Shown: piece after piece, positions 10,139-20,485 of the stretch
Position numbering within the stretch: the first letter of the stretch is position 1
Layout of the letters: each line of letters opens with the position of its first letter
Notes under the pieces: model-generated
Seen by the model: the letters and a program-made list of their open reading frames with translations, nothing else
Databases searched by the model: none
What the model was told of the DNA's origin: nothing
Origin: Nemertoderma westbladi
Taxonomy: Eukaryota; Xenacoelomorpha; Nemertodermatida; Nemertodermatidae
Direction: 5' to 3'
NCBI GenBank assembly: GCA_032718475.1
Contig: JAUCBJ010008161.1
Coordinates: 1 to 35,390, forward strand
Length of the DNA: 35,390 nt
Made by a program: the position numbers and the translations under genes

Positions 10139-11297
10139 GTCCGATAAAGTACTAGTTAGGAAGGTGGGGGCATCCAGTGCTGTAAGGTAAATCCGCCCCG
10201 AAAGAATAAGTCGTACTACTCGGTTAGAACGCATACTAACTAACCATTTCGGAGTCTGCATATACTGGAGTTTATTTAGGCTTGATAGTAGTCTGCCAGC
10301 GTTTGGTCTGTATTTTGTTTGTGTAGTCTGCACGGGTAGCGTATTTATTTATTATTCAGAGTATATGCGAGTATTCGCAACATACATAACTCCCCAAGTT
10401 TATTCCTACAGTAATTGTGCTTGTTATACATACCGTTATAGTTAAATTAACCCCGGTACTGGGCTGCTTGGCGTAGGTAAAGACTGGTGATTTTATGCTC
10501 TAGTCACTCCAGCAGATACCGAGGTTCTTTTAGCTGTACAAGTATATTTAACTGCTGGTTATTTGTTGTATAAGTACTTGTACCTAATTTAGGGTTTAGT
10601 GTACAATACTTTCCGAAGATAATTAGTGTGTAGGCAGTATATTTGTGTTGTAAAGTGGTTAATAGGCACGTTAGCTCTGGTTAGCTGCGGTAATTAACTT
10701 CTAGGTAAGAACACTCCGGGTACATAACGTAGTACTTATAGAGCTGTACAGCTAAAGACTATAAGTCATCAGACGGTGGTATTTTCTTATCTGGACAACG
10801 CAATTTATTTACTACTGCTTAATTATTTTCAAATACCGTAGTATCCTGTCCGTTGTAATAACCAGAAATTCTAACTCTTGTTAGGCTGGTTTGTAGATTT
10901 CCTGTAAAATTACCCTAAAATTTGTACATGTAATTTTTGTGTTTATTTAGAGATTGTAATCTCACCCCGTAATTGTACGTAATTTGTAGTAATAAGTAAC
11001 TTAGTCAAGTAGAATTATTTGTTTTAGTGTCCAACAAGTAGCACTTCACTGAGAGCGTTCAGCTTCGGTGTAGTGACTCCTTACCAGAAATAATAACATT
11101 TATTTCAAATATTGTCAAAAACCCATTATAAGGGTATATATATATTATAAATCAACTCAAACCGATTTATAAAATAGTAGGCCTGTCATACATCAATTAG
11201 GTCTTAATATCAGTTGGACTACTGCTTAATAACAGTAACAAAGTAAAGAAAAGTAACCCTAAAATTCAGAAATTCAGTTATTGTAAAATAATTGACA
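10139..11297. other. No gene recognised
   Basis: Moderately AT-rich with no conserved frame. It could be a long regulatory or LTR-like leader of the reading frame at 11811, but I found no matching second copy in the window. Confidence 0.4.
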
Positions 11298-11670
11298 TAC
11301 CGGTATTTACTATAGGCTTATTATATTTATTTATATAAATTTATGCTGAAATTATATACCGGTATTCTGTAATTAATTCTAGTCTATAATTATACTTATA
11401 TATACTATAAGTGTAAGCTATATACCGGTATTCACGGTAGGCTTATTATATATTTATATATATTTATGCTGAAATTATATACTGGTATTCTGTAATTAAT
11501 TCTAGTCTATAATTATACTTATATATACTATAAGTATAAGCTGTATACCGGTATTCACGGTAGGCTTATTATATATTTATATATATTTATGCTGAAATTA
11601 TATACCGGTATTCTGTGACAAACCCTAGTCTGTAATAATACTTATATATATACTATAGGTGTATACCGGT
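11298..11670 (+). repeat. ~123-bp AT-rich tandem repeat, three copies
   Basis: TACCGGTATT recurs at 11298, 11423, 11546 and, degenerate, 11664. Each unit also contains TTTATGCTGAAATTATA and a second TACCGGTATTCTG. Spacings are 125, 123 and 118 bp. It lies 140 bp before the start codon of the unknown frame at 11811. Confidence 0.92.
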
Positions 11671-11810
11671 ATCCTAATATATTATATATATATCGCGTTA
11701 CATTGAGTAACGATATCGGTAATTAATTACTAGGCTTACAGTTGATCCTGAATTACTAGACTTGCTTTAACTGTCATTATAGTAGTAGGCATTCAACTGT
11801 ACAATCAAAC

Positions 11811-12758
11811 ATGGCTGACAAAAAGCAAACTTTGTCAGATAGTCTCCTAGAAACAACAGTCTGCGACTCCGACAGGAGTACCGAACATTTGAGACCAAAG
11901 TTCAAGTCCCCTCCTACTGTAAGAAAAGTCATCCCTTCAGTAGTAGTATCAGACCCTAGGCTAGTAAAGCACCGTAGGTCTATCATAGGCACTCGGGCTC
12001 AAGTCAAGCGGGACCAAGAGGCAGCTGTTAAACAGCAGCAACACTCGAACCGAGAACTTATTTCTCAGCGGCCCGATAGCTCCAGTAGTTCAGATACTGT
12101 AGAGTTGACACCCGAGCGTGGAGCAAAGATGGCAGATGCAGTTTATTCAGATCCACTTCTCATTCTTCCTGAAGCCATACTCACTAGGGTATTGATTGCG
12201 GTGGAGGAACACCAAATCGATTGGGCGAGAAGTAAGCGATCGACCAAGGACAGTTATGCGGGATACACAATGGAGGAACTAAAGTCTATTGTCGAGACGC
12301 AATGGAACTTCCCCGGACCCGGACTTCCGTTTAACTTATCGGAAGCTGCCTGGGAGGACTAATACAGGATTTATCAAGTTCGAGAACGAATCCTAAGAAT
12401 CAGACTAATCCTTTCAGCCTTTGAGGAAGCCTCGAAGAGACGTCAAGACATGTCGTTGCAAGTTGCCGTAAAGACTTGGTTCCAACGGGTGAGTCTTAAA
12501 GTCCAAGGGACGACCCAATGGAAAATTCAGCTAACTGAGCGCTCGACCCACGGAGAATCAACAGACGCTACCTTTTCTCAGGTGGAAAGCGAAGCGACAT
12601 CAGAGAAACCTCAAAAGAAGGACGCCATTGACATCTATCTGTCAGACTATCAACGATTTATAGGTGACAAAGAGTTAACCCTATTAGTACCGGGCTATAA
12701 AATGTTGTACAAATACCGGGGGGGGGTCATATTGACCCCCCCCCCCCCCCCCCTCTAA
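11811..12758 (+). pseudogene. Unrecognised 315-codon reading frame with one internal stop
   Basis: An ATG at 11811 opens 183 codons to a TAA at 12360-12362. The same frame then stays open to 12758, so one stop splits what looks like a single protein. The N-terminal third is basic and polar with a Ser-rich run before DTVELTPERG; the middle has the hydrophobic SDPLLILPEAILTRVLIAVE followed by YTMEELKSIVETQWNFPGPG. After the stop come RERILRIRLILSAFEEASKRR and a polar segment. The last ~15 codons (RGGVILTPPPPPL) are encoded by a G/C homopolymer hairpin and cannot be original, so the 3' end is probably lost at about 12715. I do not recognise the family. A retroelement Gag-like protein is possible because of the surrounding repeats, but there is no CCHC knuckle. 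Base composition is higher in GC than the flanks, which supports past coding. Confidence 0.55.
12718..12753. repeat. G9...C18 homopolymer hairpin
   Basis: Nine G (12718-12726), TCATATTGA, then eighteen C (12736-12753). It sits at the junction between the unknown frame and the AT-rich satellite and probably marks a rearrangement or assembly-sensitive breakpoint. Confidence 0.9.
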
Positions 12759-13039
12759 AATCTACAAATATTTACGAAAACGTCTGATTTTTTGTTTGTA
12801 CGTAGGTATCACTTGTCTGGATCCGACCGAAAAAAAAAATTTTCGAAAAAATGTACTGGGGTGGTTATATTGCAGCACCAAAATTACAAGTAGTGCACAA
12901 TTTTCACCAAATTTGAAAGTTACATTTTCGGCTAATTATTTTTCAATACAGGTTTTCTGGGGTGCAAAATACATTGGAAAACATTAAAAAATGATATGAT
13001 TACTATAAATGGCTGTTTAGTCCTCTCTGCGTAGGAAAA

Positions 13040-14010
13040 AAATGAAAAAAACAAGTAACCAGCACTTTTCAGTTAGAACACAAAATTTGTAATTCACTTA
13101 TACGATGCTATAAATTCACATTTTCAGGTTTTCGAGGGCGCTGATTCTAATGGAATACATTTCTAATATGCCAGATCATTGCTACTTGTATTTTTCGGCG
13201 TAATTTGGCAAATTTTGGTGCTAGCACCAAATTTCGTACCCATCACCAAAAAGTACAAGTTTGCGATGTCCAGTGCTGTTTTTATTGATTCCATCGGATT
13301 CAGGACCCTCATAAACCCGTATAACGCAAGAAACAAGGTGATACTATCTACTTATCAATTTGCATATTTTCCAAAATTTGGTGCTGGCACAACAATTTTC
13401 ACCCACCGGCGAAAAATACAAGTTTGAGAACTCTTATGAAATTTTTACTGATTCCATTGAATTCAGAACCATCACAAATCCGTATAACGCAAGAAACAAG
13501 GTGACACAATCAATTGATATATTTGATGGTTTTCAAAATTTGGTGCTAGCACCAAATTTTGCACCCACATCCGAAAAATACAAGTTTGAGATGTCTAGAT
13601 CGATAATTATATTTTCCATTAAATTCAGAACAGCCATAAACCTCTAAAACGCAAGAAATAAATTGTCACAAGCAATTTTATCTATTGAATGGATTTTCAA
13701 AATTTCGTGCTAGCACCAAAATTTGCACACAGCACCGAAAAATACAAGTTTGATACGCTTGGTGCAACTCGTATATATTTCATCGAATCCAGAAACCCAA
13801 AAAACCCCAATTGCGTAAAAAACAAGTTTCAAACGATGAATTTACAAAATTGACTTATTTCGAAATTTGGTGCTGGCACCAAAATTTGGCACCCACCGAA
13901 AAAAACAAGTTTGAAATTTCTAAATCAATTTATATGAATTCCATCAAATTTCTAACACCAAAAAACCGGTGTAAATCAAAAATAGAGATGTTACAATTCA
14001 TATTTAATGA
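13040..14010 (+). repeat. ~163-bp satellite with a GGTGCTAGCACC palindrome
   Basis: At least five units are marked by GGTGCTAGCACC or one-base variants at 13217, 13380, 13542, 13706 and 13869, giving spacings of 163, 162, 164 and 163 bp. Other conserved words in each unit are AAAAATACAAGTTTGA, GATTCCATNGAATTCAG and ACGCAAGAAACAAG. A degenerate unit probably precedes 13217, and related text begins near 12870. Short open frames here are by-products of the repeat. Confidence 0.9.
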
Positions 14011-14339
14011 AATGTAATTTTCAAAAAACGTCTCAAAAAAAGTGCCAAAAGTAGGGTTAAAAAATGGTGCTATAACTCGAAAAGTACCCAATATTTTTGA
14101 AAACGGTTTTCACTACTAGGAAGACAATAGATTTTTAGGAAAAGTCATAAAATTTCAGATTCCCAACTGCTTTTGTTTCAGAATTATAATAAAAAAACCA
14201 CGGGGGGGGGATCATAAGCCGAAAAAAGCCGAAAAAGTTAGGTCCTAAACTACTGAATATCAGAAATGCACCATTGAAGTTTAACATTAACTCCAAGCGA
14301 TTAACCAGACAAACTGACTACTGTATATTAAACACTATG
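14011..14339. other. No gene recognised
   Basis: AT-rich flank of the satellite with a G9 run near 14202-14210. Confidence 0.45.
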
Positions 14340-14677
14340 TAAACAAACTACCATCCAGTGTCGAATTCTGATACGTACTGTACGTTCATAGCGGGTGTGT
14401 GTCGGTTAATGAAGGTCCGTTCTGCTAGTTTACGGTCTGCCCAGTCCTTGCACCGCCGCACAATTTTAGCGGTGAAGGGGTGTGGTGTGCTGGTGAGTGT
14501 TGGGTGCTTATCTACGTAGTGTGCACCGACAGCAGTCTTGCCCGCGCCCTCGTTACATTTACGTAACTGTTGTTACCCTTTCTTTTTGGTCACCTGAGGT
14601 CTCCCAGACATTATCTCAACTCAATTAAAATATAATAATAATATAATACAACTATAACACGCTACAGACCCACTTTA
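14340..14677 (-). mobile_element. Possible internal remnant of the LTR element
   Basis: It lies directly downstream, on the minus strand, of the LTR 3' end at 14678. About 65 bp after that end an ATG at 14611-14609 opens MSGRPQVTKKKG and then meets TAA; the same frame is open afterwards to a stop near 14350 (including KTAVGAHYVDKHP and RRCKDWADRKLAERT). A second copy of the ATG region at 15004-15068 has one A fewer, so this copy may be frameshifted. The protein family is unknown. Assigning it as a Gag-type leader rests only on position after the LTR. Confidence 0.35.
14562..14626. repeat. 65-bp direct repeat, copy 1 of 2
   Basis: Matches 15004-15068 almost exactly, from CGTAACTGTTGTTACCCTT to GACATTATCTCAACTCAATTA. 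The repeats flank the partial LTR (14678-14880). Confidence 0.9.
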
Positions 14678-14880
14678 TGTTCGCGCTTTTAGACCTTTAG
14701 CAGTTTAACCTGCCAATTTTAATTGTCTTTTTGTATATCAATTATTTAATGTACTGAAGTTACATCAGCCGAAGCCAGCCTGTGCGCGACCATTCACCCA
14801 CAGTTAAGGGAGACTGGATTCGGATGCTTTGATAGTGATTGCAGTGTAGACCTACTGTATTATTCGATTGATCTTTAAAC
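14678..14880 (-). mobile_element. Partial LTR, same family as 8280-8916
   Basis: From TGTTCGCGCTTTTAGACC to ATTCGATTGATCTTTAA this is close to the reverse complement of 8715-8916. Similarity stops at about 14880, so the 5' part of the LTR is missing or replaced. Confidence 0.85.
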
Positions 14881-15003
14881 TTATTATACTGTTCCCCACA
14901 TACCGGTACTGTTGTTTCTTTGCATTCTGTATACTGGTGCAGTCTTCTCTCTCTGTATATTCGTATATTCTTTTACCTGAAGAAGCCCTGTTGGGTGAAA
15001 GCT

Positions 15004-15068
15004 CGTAACTGTTGTTACCCTTATTTTTGGTCACCTGAGGTCTCCCAGACATTATCTCAACTCAATTA
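15004..15068. repeat. 65-bp direct repeat, copy 2 of 2
   Basis: Second copy of 14562-14626. Here the minus-strand ATG (MSGRPQVTKNKGNNSYE) runs on in frame for 66 codons into unrelated sequence, which looks accidental. Confidence 0.9.
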
Positions 15069-15164
15069 TGATTACTACTGTACGGTGACGAGAGCGCGAC
15101 AATTTCTTAATCAATTTCTTATTATTATATTTCTAATACTGTAGTACACGATTGTCCTCGTCTT

Positions 15165-17640
15165 CGGCCTCTGCAGCTGGATTGAGCTGAGGTTGGTGGA
15201 AGGGTGGAGCTGGAGCCACAGCAGGTGGTATAGAGAGGAGCAGTTGGATTGGGCTGAGGCTGGTGGAAGGGTGGAGCTGGAGCCACAGCGGGTGGTATAG
15301 GGAGGAGCAGTTGGATTGGGCTGAGGTTGGTGGAAGGGTCGAGCTGGAGCCACAGCGGGTGGTATAGGGAGGAGCAGTTGGATTGGGCTGAGGTTGGTGG
15401 AAGGGTCGAGCTGGAGCCACAGCGGGTGGTATAGGGAGGAGCAGTTGGATTGGGGTGAGGCTGGTGGAAGGGTGGAGCTGGAGCCACAACGGGCGGTATA
15501 CGGAGGAGCAGTTGGATTGGGGTGAGGTTGGTGGAAGGGTGGAGCTGGAGCCACAGCGGGTGGTATAGGGAGGAGCAGTTGGATTGGGCTGAGGCTGGTG
15601 GAAGGGTGGAGCTGAAGCCACAGCGGGTGGTATAGGGAGGAGCAGTTGGATTGGGCTGAGGCTGGTGGAAGGGTGGAGCTGGAGACACAGCGGGTGGTAT
15701 AGGGAGGAGCAGTTGGATTGGGCTGAGGCTGGTGGAAGGGTGGAGCTGGAGCCACAGCGGGTGGTATAGGGAGGAGCAGTTGGATTGGGCTGAGGTTGGT
15801 GGAAGGGTCGAGCTGGAGCCACAGCGGGTGGTATAGGGAGGAGCAGTTGAATTGGGGTGAGGCTGGTGGAAGGGTGAAGCTGGAGCCACAGCGGGTGGTA
15901 TAGGGAGGAGCAGTTGGATTGGGGTGAGGCTGGTGGAAGGGTCGAGCTGGAGCCACAGCGGGTGGTATAGGGAGGAGCAGTTGGATTGGGGTGAGGCTGG
16001 TGGAAGGGTGGAGCTGGAGCCACAGCGGGTGGTATAGGGAGGAGCAGTTGGATTGGGCTGAGGTTGGTGGAAGGGTCGAGCTGGAGCCACAGCGGGTGGT
16101 ATAGGGAGGAGCAGTTGGATTGGGGTGAGGCTGGTGGAAGGGTGGAGCTGGAGCCACAGCGGGTGGTATAGGGAGGAGCAGTTGGATTGGGGTGAGGTTG
16201 GTGGAAGGGTGGAGCTGGAGCCACAGCGGGTGGTATAGGGAGGAGCAGTTGGATTGGGCTGGTTGGTGGAAGGATGGAGCTGGAGCCACAGCGGGTGGTA
16301 TAGGGAGGAGCAGTTGGATTGGGCTGAGGTTGGTGGAAGGGTCGAGCTGGAGCCACAGCGGGTGGTATAGGGAGGAGCAGTTGGATTGGGGTGAGGCTGG
16401 TGGAAGGTTGGAGCTGGAGCCACAGCGGGTGGTATAGGGAGGAGCAGTTGGATTGGGGTGAGGCTGGTGGAAGGGTGGAGCTGGAGCCACAACGGGCGGT
16501 ATAGGGAGGAGCAGTTGGATTGGGGTGAGGTTGGTGGAAGGGTGGAGCTGGAGCCACAGCGGGTGGTATAGGGAGGAGCAGTTGGATTGGGCTGAGGCTG
16601 GTGGAAGGGTGGAGCTGAAGCCACAGCGGGTGGTATAGGGAGGAGCAGTTGGATTGGGCTGAGGCTGGTGGAAGGGTGGAGCTGGAGACACAACGGGTGG
16701 TATAGGGAGGAGCAGTTGGATTGGGCTAAGGCTGGTGGAAGGGTGGAGCTGGAGCCACAGCGGGTGGTATAGGGAGGAGCAGTTGGATTGGGCTGAGGTT
16801 GGTGGAAGGGTCGAGCTGGAGCCACAGCGGGTGGTATAGGGAGGAGCAGTTGGATTGGGGTGAGGCTGGTGGAAGGGTGGTGCTGGAGCCACAGCGGGTG
16901 GTATAGGGAGGAGCAGTTGGATTGGGCTGAGGTTGGTGGAAGGGTCGAGCTGGAGCCACAGCGGGTGGTATAGGGAGGAGCAGTTGGATTGGTGTGAGGC
17001 TGGTGGAAGGGTGGAGCTGGAGCCACAGCGGGTGGTATAGGGAGGAGCAGTTGGATTGGGGTGAGGCTGGTGGAAGGGTGGTGCTGGAGCCACAGCGGGT
17101 GGTATAGGGAGGAGCAGTTGGATTGGGCTGAGGTTGGTGGAAGGGTCGAGCTGGAGCCACAGCGGGTGGTATAGGGAGGAGCAGTTGGATTGGTGTGAGG
17201 CTGGTGGAAGGGTGGAGCTGGAGCCACAGCGGGTGGTATAGGGAGGAGCAGTTGGATTGGGGTGAGGTTGGTGGAAGGGTGGAGCTGGAGCCACAGCGGG
17301 TGGTATAGGGAGGAGCAGTTGGATTGGGCTGGTTGGTGGAAGGGTGGAGCTGGAGCTACAGCGGTTGGTATAGGGAGGAGCAGTTGGATTGGGCTGTGGT
17401 TGGTGGAAGGGTCGAGCTGGAGCCACAGCGGGTGGTATAGGGAGGAACAGTTGGATTGGGGTGAGGCTGGTGGAAGGGTGGAGCTGGAGCCACAACGGGC
17501 GGTATAGGGAGGAGCAGTTGGATTGGGGTGAGGTTGGTGGAAGGGTGGAGCTGGAGCCACAGCGGGTGGTATAGGGAGGAGCAGTTGGATTGGGGTGAGG
17601 CTGGTGGAAGGCTGGTGAGATGGAGCCACAGCGGGTGGTA
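15165..17640. repeat. 67-bp minisatellite, about 37 units, with ~1-kb higher-order repeat
   Basis: The unit contains GGTGGAAGGGTGGAGCTGG, GCCACAGCGGGTGGTATA and GGGAGGAGCAGTTGGATTGG. Because 67 is one more than a multiple of three and no frame of the minus strand contains a stop, all three minus frames stay open for 470-830 codons, each giving a Pro/Ser-rich protein with a 67-residue period (three DNA units). Variant units recur at fixed distance: CACAACGGGCGG at 15485, 16488 and 17491, GCTGAAGCC at 15611 and 16614, and GGAGACAC at 15681 and 16684, all 1003 bp apart. This equals fifteen units minus the 2 bp missing from a 65-bp unit near 16260 (and again near 17330). I read it as non-coding. 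No single start, domain or signal peptide supports a gene, and the three frames are equally good. Confidence 0.95.
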
Positions 17641-18077
17641 TTACTTTACAACACTATTCTAGGGCAGGGAAGTTAAACTTTTATTAGCATTGCAACTAAC
17701 GAACGAAAGTGCTATTGTGTTGTATATTATAATCATATAATGTGACTTACTTATAGTCTTACTTTCTTGCACTTTATAAGAAACGTTTCGTAGCGATACG
17801 TTTCAGAAAGGACGATAATTGTAATTTACAAGGTTTAAATTCCGACTTTAGAGTTCCGTTTTATTTTATTAGAACAAATAGATATATTAATTTATGAGCA
17901 AAATATTATGTTTCATTAATATCCAAATAATAATCCACATACACAATTATCGTTATATTAAACTGTAAATGTACAGTATGTTTCTCAATATTACTTTCTG
18001 TATATTACGAATTAAACATTTCAAACTGGGACTTTATTAAAAAGTTTTAATGGATAAATAGTATAATCTAAAGCAGT
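17641..18077. other. No gene recognised
   Basis: AT-rich sequence. A small near-palindrome AAACGTTTCGTAGCGATACG with following GTTTC lies near 17782-17805. Nothing else seen. Confidence 0.5.
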
Positions 18078-18346
18078 AAATAATATTATAGTATAATGCT
18101 CATGAGTCGCAGCGCCATCACGCGGGCAATACAATTAACAATTGACCGTAACACTAGATGATATTACATAGTGTACTTCCGATAACCGGAAGCAATCCTA
18201 TCAGTCATCTATCATAGACCATAACCAATAACTCAACCGATTAAATAGTTCAACTAATTAATGGGAAACTGATAGACCGTGCCCCGTACCGCTACTATGG
18301 TAGGCTATTCATACTCAATCTCTGCTTCCATCTGATTGTATGACAG
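18078..18346 (+). repeat. ~260-bp duplicated segment, copy 2
   Basis: Near-identical to 1006-1262. The match ends at GACAG (18342-18346), exactly where the LTR begins at 18347, whereas copy 1 continues past GACAG. This indicates that the LTR inserted into a copy of this segment. Confidence 0.9.
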
Positions 18347-18982
18347 TGTTCGCGCTTTCAGACCTTTGGCAGTTTAACCCGCCAAATTAGGATGTCTTCT
18401 AGATAATAATTCGCTTTTAGCCTATGACAAGTATTTGATTCACTACACTAGTCGAAACCAATCTGTGCGCGATCATTCACCCGCTGGATATACCCGGGAG
18501 ATTGGGTTCGACGGCTTAATCGTATTGCTATGTAAGCCTAATGTATTATTCGACTGACAGTATTATATAATCTCTGACAATATTATTCACCTTCGGGAAA
18601 TATTAACAGTTCCTTTAGGACGTGGCGCTCTATCTATAAAAACAGAGTTATGACTTAAACTACTCACAACGATATGGCTTAGTTACAATTCACATATATG
18701 GCGCATTCTTTAGGTAATGCTTCGTTATCAGTCTCACTCATACACAATGCTGCACAATACTGCACACTAATCTGCCGATCTTCACTGATTTTAGTCACAT
18801 ATAAAAGGAACACGGACCGGATCATGTAGGGTCTATCAAATAACATTAGATTCACTTCAAACCACTTTAACATAAGTCACAATCGTTATATGTAACCTTT
18901 CTCTCTTACCTTCGGTATATCAAGAATATTGGGTTTTCGGGGTTATTTATCGTTATTCCAAATATAATAATTCATCAACCAT
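18347..18982 (-). mobile_element. LTR, diverged full-length copy, interrupted at its 5' end
   Basis: Collinear with the reverse complement of 8280-8916 through most of its length; shared landmarks include GACGTGGCGCTCTA, CATTCTTTAGGTAATGC and a TATA-like region near 18800. Similarity runs up to CATCAACCATA, where the large inverted-repeat element starts. The remaining few LTR bases may be ATGTCA at 22543-22548, on the far side of that element (compare ACACCA in the uninterrupted copy). No matching target duplication was found (GACAG on the left, TTTCA on the right). Confidence 0.75.
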
Positions 18983-19546
18983 AGTAGTAGGGTCTTGGCC
19001 GGCTCTGCGACAGTTGGACCCCACTGACACCCATTGGGTGTCATATGACACCCAATTATCACCCTATGGGTGTCATTGGGTGTCATTGGCGCCAGACTGT
19101 CTGGGTGACACCTCCCAATTAGGCTAATTAGACCCTAATTGACAGGTGTCATCAATTAATTAGTACAATTAAACCCTAACAGGTGTCATATGACTCCTAA
19201 TTAGGGTTTAATTGATTATCCTAATTAATCAGACTGATTAGCGCCCTGACACACAATGGGTCGTCAGTGTTGTCCAACTGTCGCAGAGCCGGCTCAAGAG
19301 GGTGTCATAAGTGACACCGCAGCTCTTTTATTCATTAATACTTATTTATATTTAATTTTAATTATTTGCATTTTATTTTATTCGTATTTAATTCTAAATT
19401 AATTATTCATTTGTACTTTATGGGTATACAGCTCCCTTACTGGTAACTAATTACTCCAGACAGCTTTATCGTTGACCTTTGACCCCCCAATTAGCTTTAA
19501 CCAAGCAACAGCATATTAATGATAGTTGTATCCAAGCGCCCCTGCC
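18982..19546 (+). repeat. Left terminal inverted repeat
   Basis: Outer ~170 bp is rich in nested dyads of GACACCC/GGGTGTC and TTAGGGTTTAATTG words. It then includes AGAGCCGGCTCAAGAGGGTG, an AT-rich section and TTGACCTTTGACCCCCC. It matches the right arm with few substitutions and small indels. Confidence 0.95.
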
Positions 19547-19552
19547 CTGGGG

Positions 19553-19617
19553 CATAGTCTATGCCTCAGTGAGGCATAGTCTATGCCTCAGTGAGGCATA
19601 GTCTATGCCTCAGTGTC
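19553..19617. repeat. Three units of the 22-bp palindromic repeat
   Basis: Units based on GAGGCATAGTCTATGCCTC plus AGT, identical to the array at 20486-21395. They overlap the 3' end of the zinc-finger frame, and the repeat's TAG supplies its stop codon. Confidence 0.95.
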
Positions 19618-20028
19618 TTGACCTTCACTTTCTTCATCATCATCCTGATCTTCACTTTCTTCGTTCTCAACCTCACTCTCTTCAACTTCATCCTGACCCT
19701 CACTATTTTCATTCTCCATCTCATCATCCTCTTCTTCTCCATCTTTCTCACTCAAATTTTCCTCATTTTCTAGGGGTAACTGTTTTTGTATCCCTTTCAA
19801 AATATTCATAACTTTATGAAATTTACTTTCCATTGTCTGTTTTATATTTAATATATCACGCTCATCTCTCTTTTTCTTTTCATCTTCACTAAAAATATCT
19901 TCGGATTTTTTAAATTTTTTTGGTAATGGAGCCATTAGTTTTTCCTTTCCATGTGTTTCCATATGACGAGATAAATTGTCTTGTCTCATTTCTTTATTAC
20001 AGACCAAACAAGTTTCATGTCTATGCAT
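19603..20028 (-). CDS. C2H2 zinc-finger protein with acidic C-terminus, element-encoded
   Basis: A 141-residue frame. One C2H2 finger sits at the N-terminus: C7-x2-C10-x11-H22-x3-H26 (CLVCNKEMRQDNLSRHMETH), followed by a Lys-rich linker (about 27-60, with PLPKKFKK), a possibly helical segment (about 60-90, MESKFHKVMNILKGI) and a strongly Glu/Asp-rich tail (about 90-139). The last three residues and stop are encoded by the adjacent palindromic repeat. It is the only credible gene inside the inverted-repeat element. CCAAT boxes lie ~170-240 bp upstream of its ATG. The finger could bind nucleic acid and the acidic tail could act as an activation or histone-like contact surface; both are inference. 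Single N-terminal fingers with this spacing occur in proteins of large DNA transposons, but I cannot assign a family. Low complexity of the tail weakens homology arguments. Confidence 0.7.
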   Translation of the reverse strand: MHRHETCLVCNKEMRQDNLSRHMETHGKEKLMAPLPKKFKKSEDIFSEDEKKKRDERDILNIKQTMESKFHKVMNILKGIQKQLPLENEENLSEKDGEEEDDEMENENSEGQDEVEESEVENEESEDQDDDEESEGQDTEA

Positions 20029-20198
20029 TATATAGCAATGTCAATTGAAAATATTGAATTTTAGCTAAATGATTTTACAAAATTTTAAATAAATTAAACT
20101 TTTATGAAAATAAATAAAACTTTTTAATATAAAACTTAGAGAATGACTGGGAATGCGTTGAACGGGGGTTATTATAGAGGGAGGCTAGAATGGATTAT

Positions 20199-20266
20199 CC
20201 AATCAGAGTGCGAGGGTGAGTTAGGCAGCCAATCAGGACTCGAGGGAGGAAAGTTAAACAGCCAAT
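20199..20266 (-). promoter_or_regulatory. Triple CCAAT-box cluster upstream of the zinc-finger gene
   Basis: CCAAT at 20199-20203, 20229-20233 and 20262-20266, in the contexts ATCCAATCAGAG, AGCCAATCAGGA and AGCCAATGAGAG, which fit the NF-Y consensus. Spacings of 30 and 33 bp are close to three helical turns. They lie 171-238 bp upstream of the minus-strand ATG at 20028. NF-Y sites work in either orientation. Confidence 0.65.
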
Positions 20267-20485
20267 GAGAGAGCAGATGCGAGTACAGGGGTAAAGTGCC
20301 CGCCCATCCATGGTGAGATAACGTCACACTAACTCTCAAGGATAGTTATACTCACCATTCAAATATCCCTCGCAAACCAGATTCCCCCCCAGCATCTAAC
20401 ATATTCCACTTCAATGCAAAATATATAGAGCTTTAGTTGGATTTGAACCTGTGCTTGTAAACTTTTTTGTGCTCGTATATTGAAG

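Noticed and set aside
13179-14017. Several 68-95-codon plus-strand frames
   Set aside because: All fall inside the 163-bp satellite and repeat with it.
15111-17629. Three long overlapping minus-strand frames (474-834 codons) with Pro-rich repeats
   Set aside because: They are the same 67-bp unit read in three phases. No frame is preferred, no start or domain stands out, and the small plus-strand frames are also by-products.
20420-20460. tRNA-like GGTTCAAATCC on the minus strand
   Set aside because: The T-stem does not pair and no A box or anticodon arm lies at the right distance.
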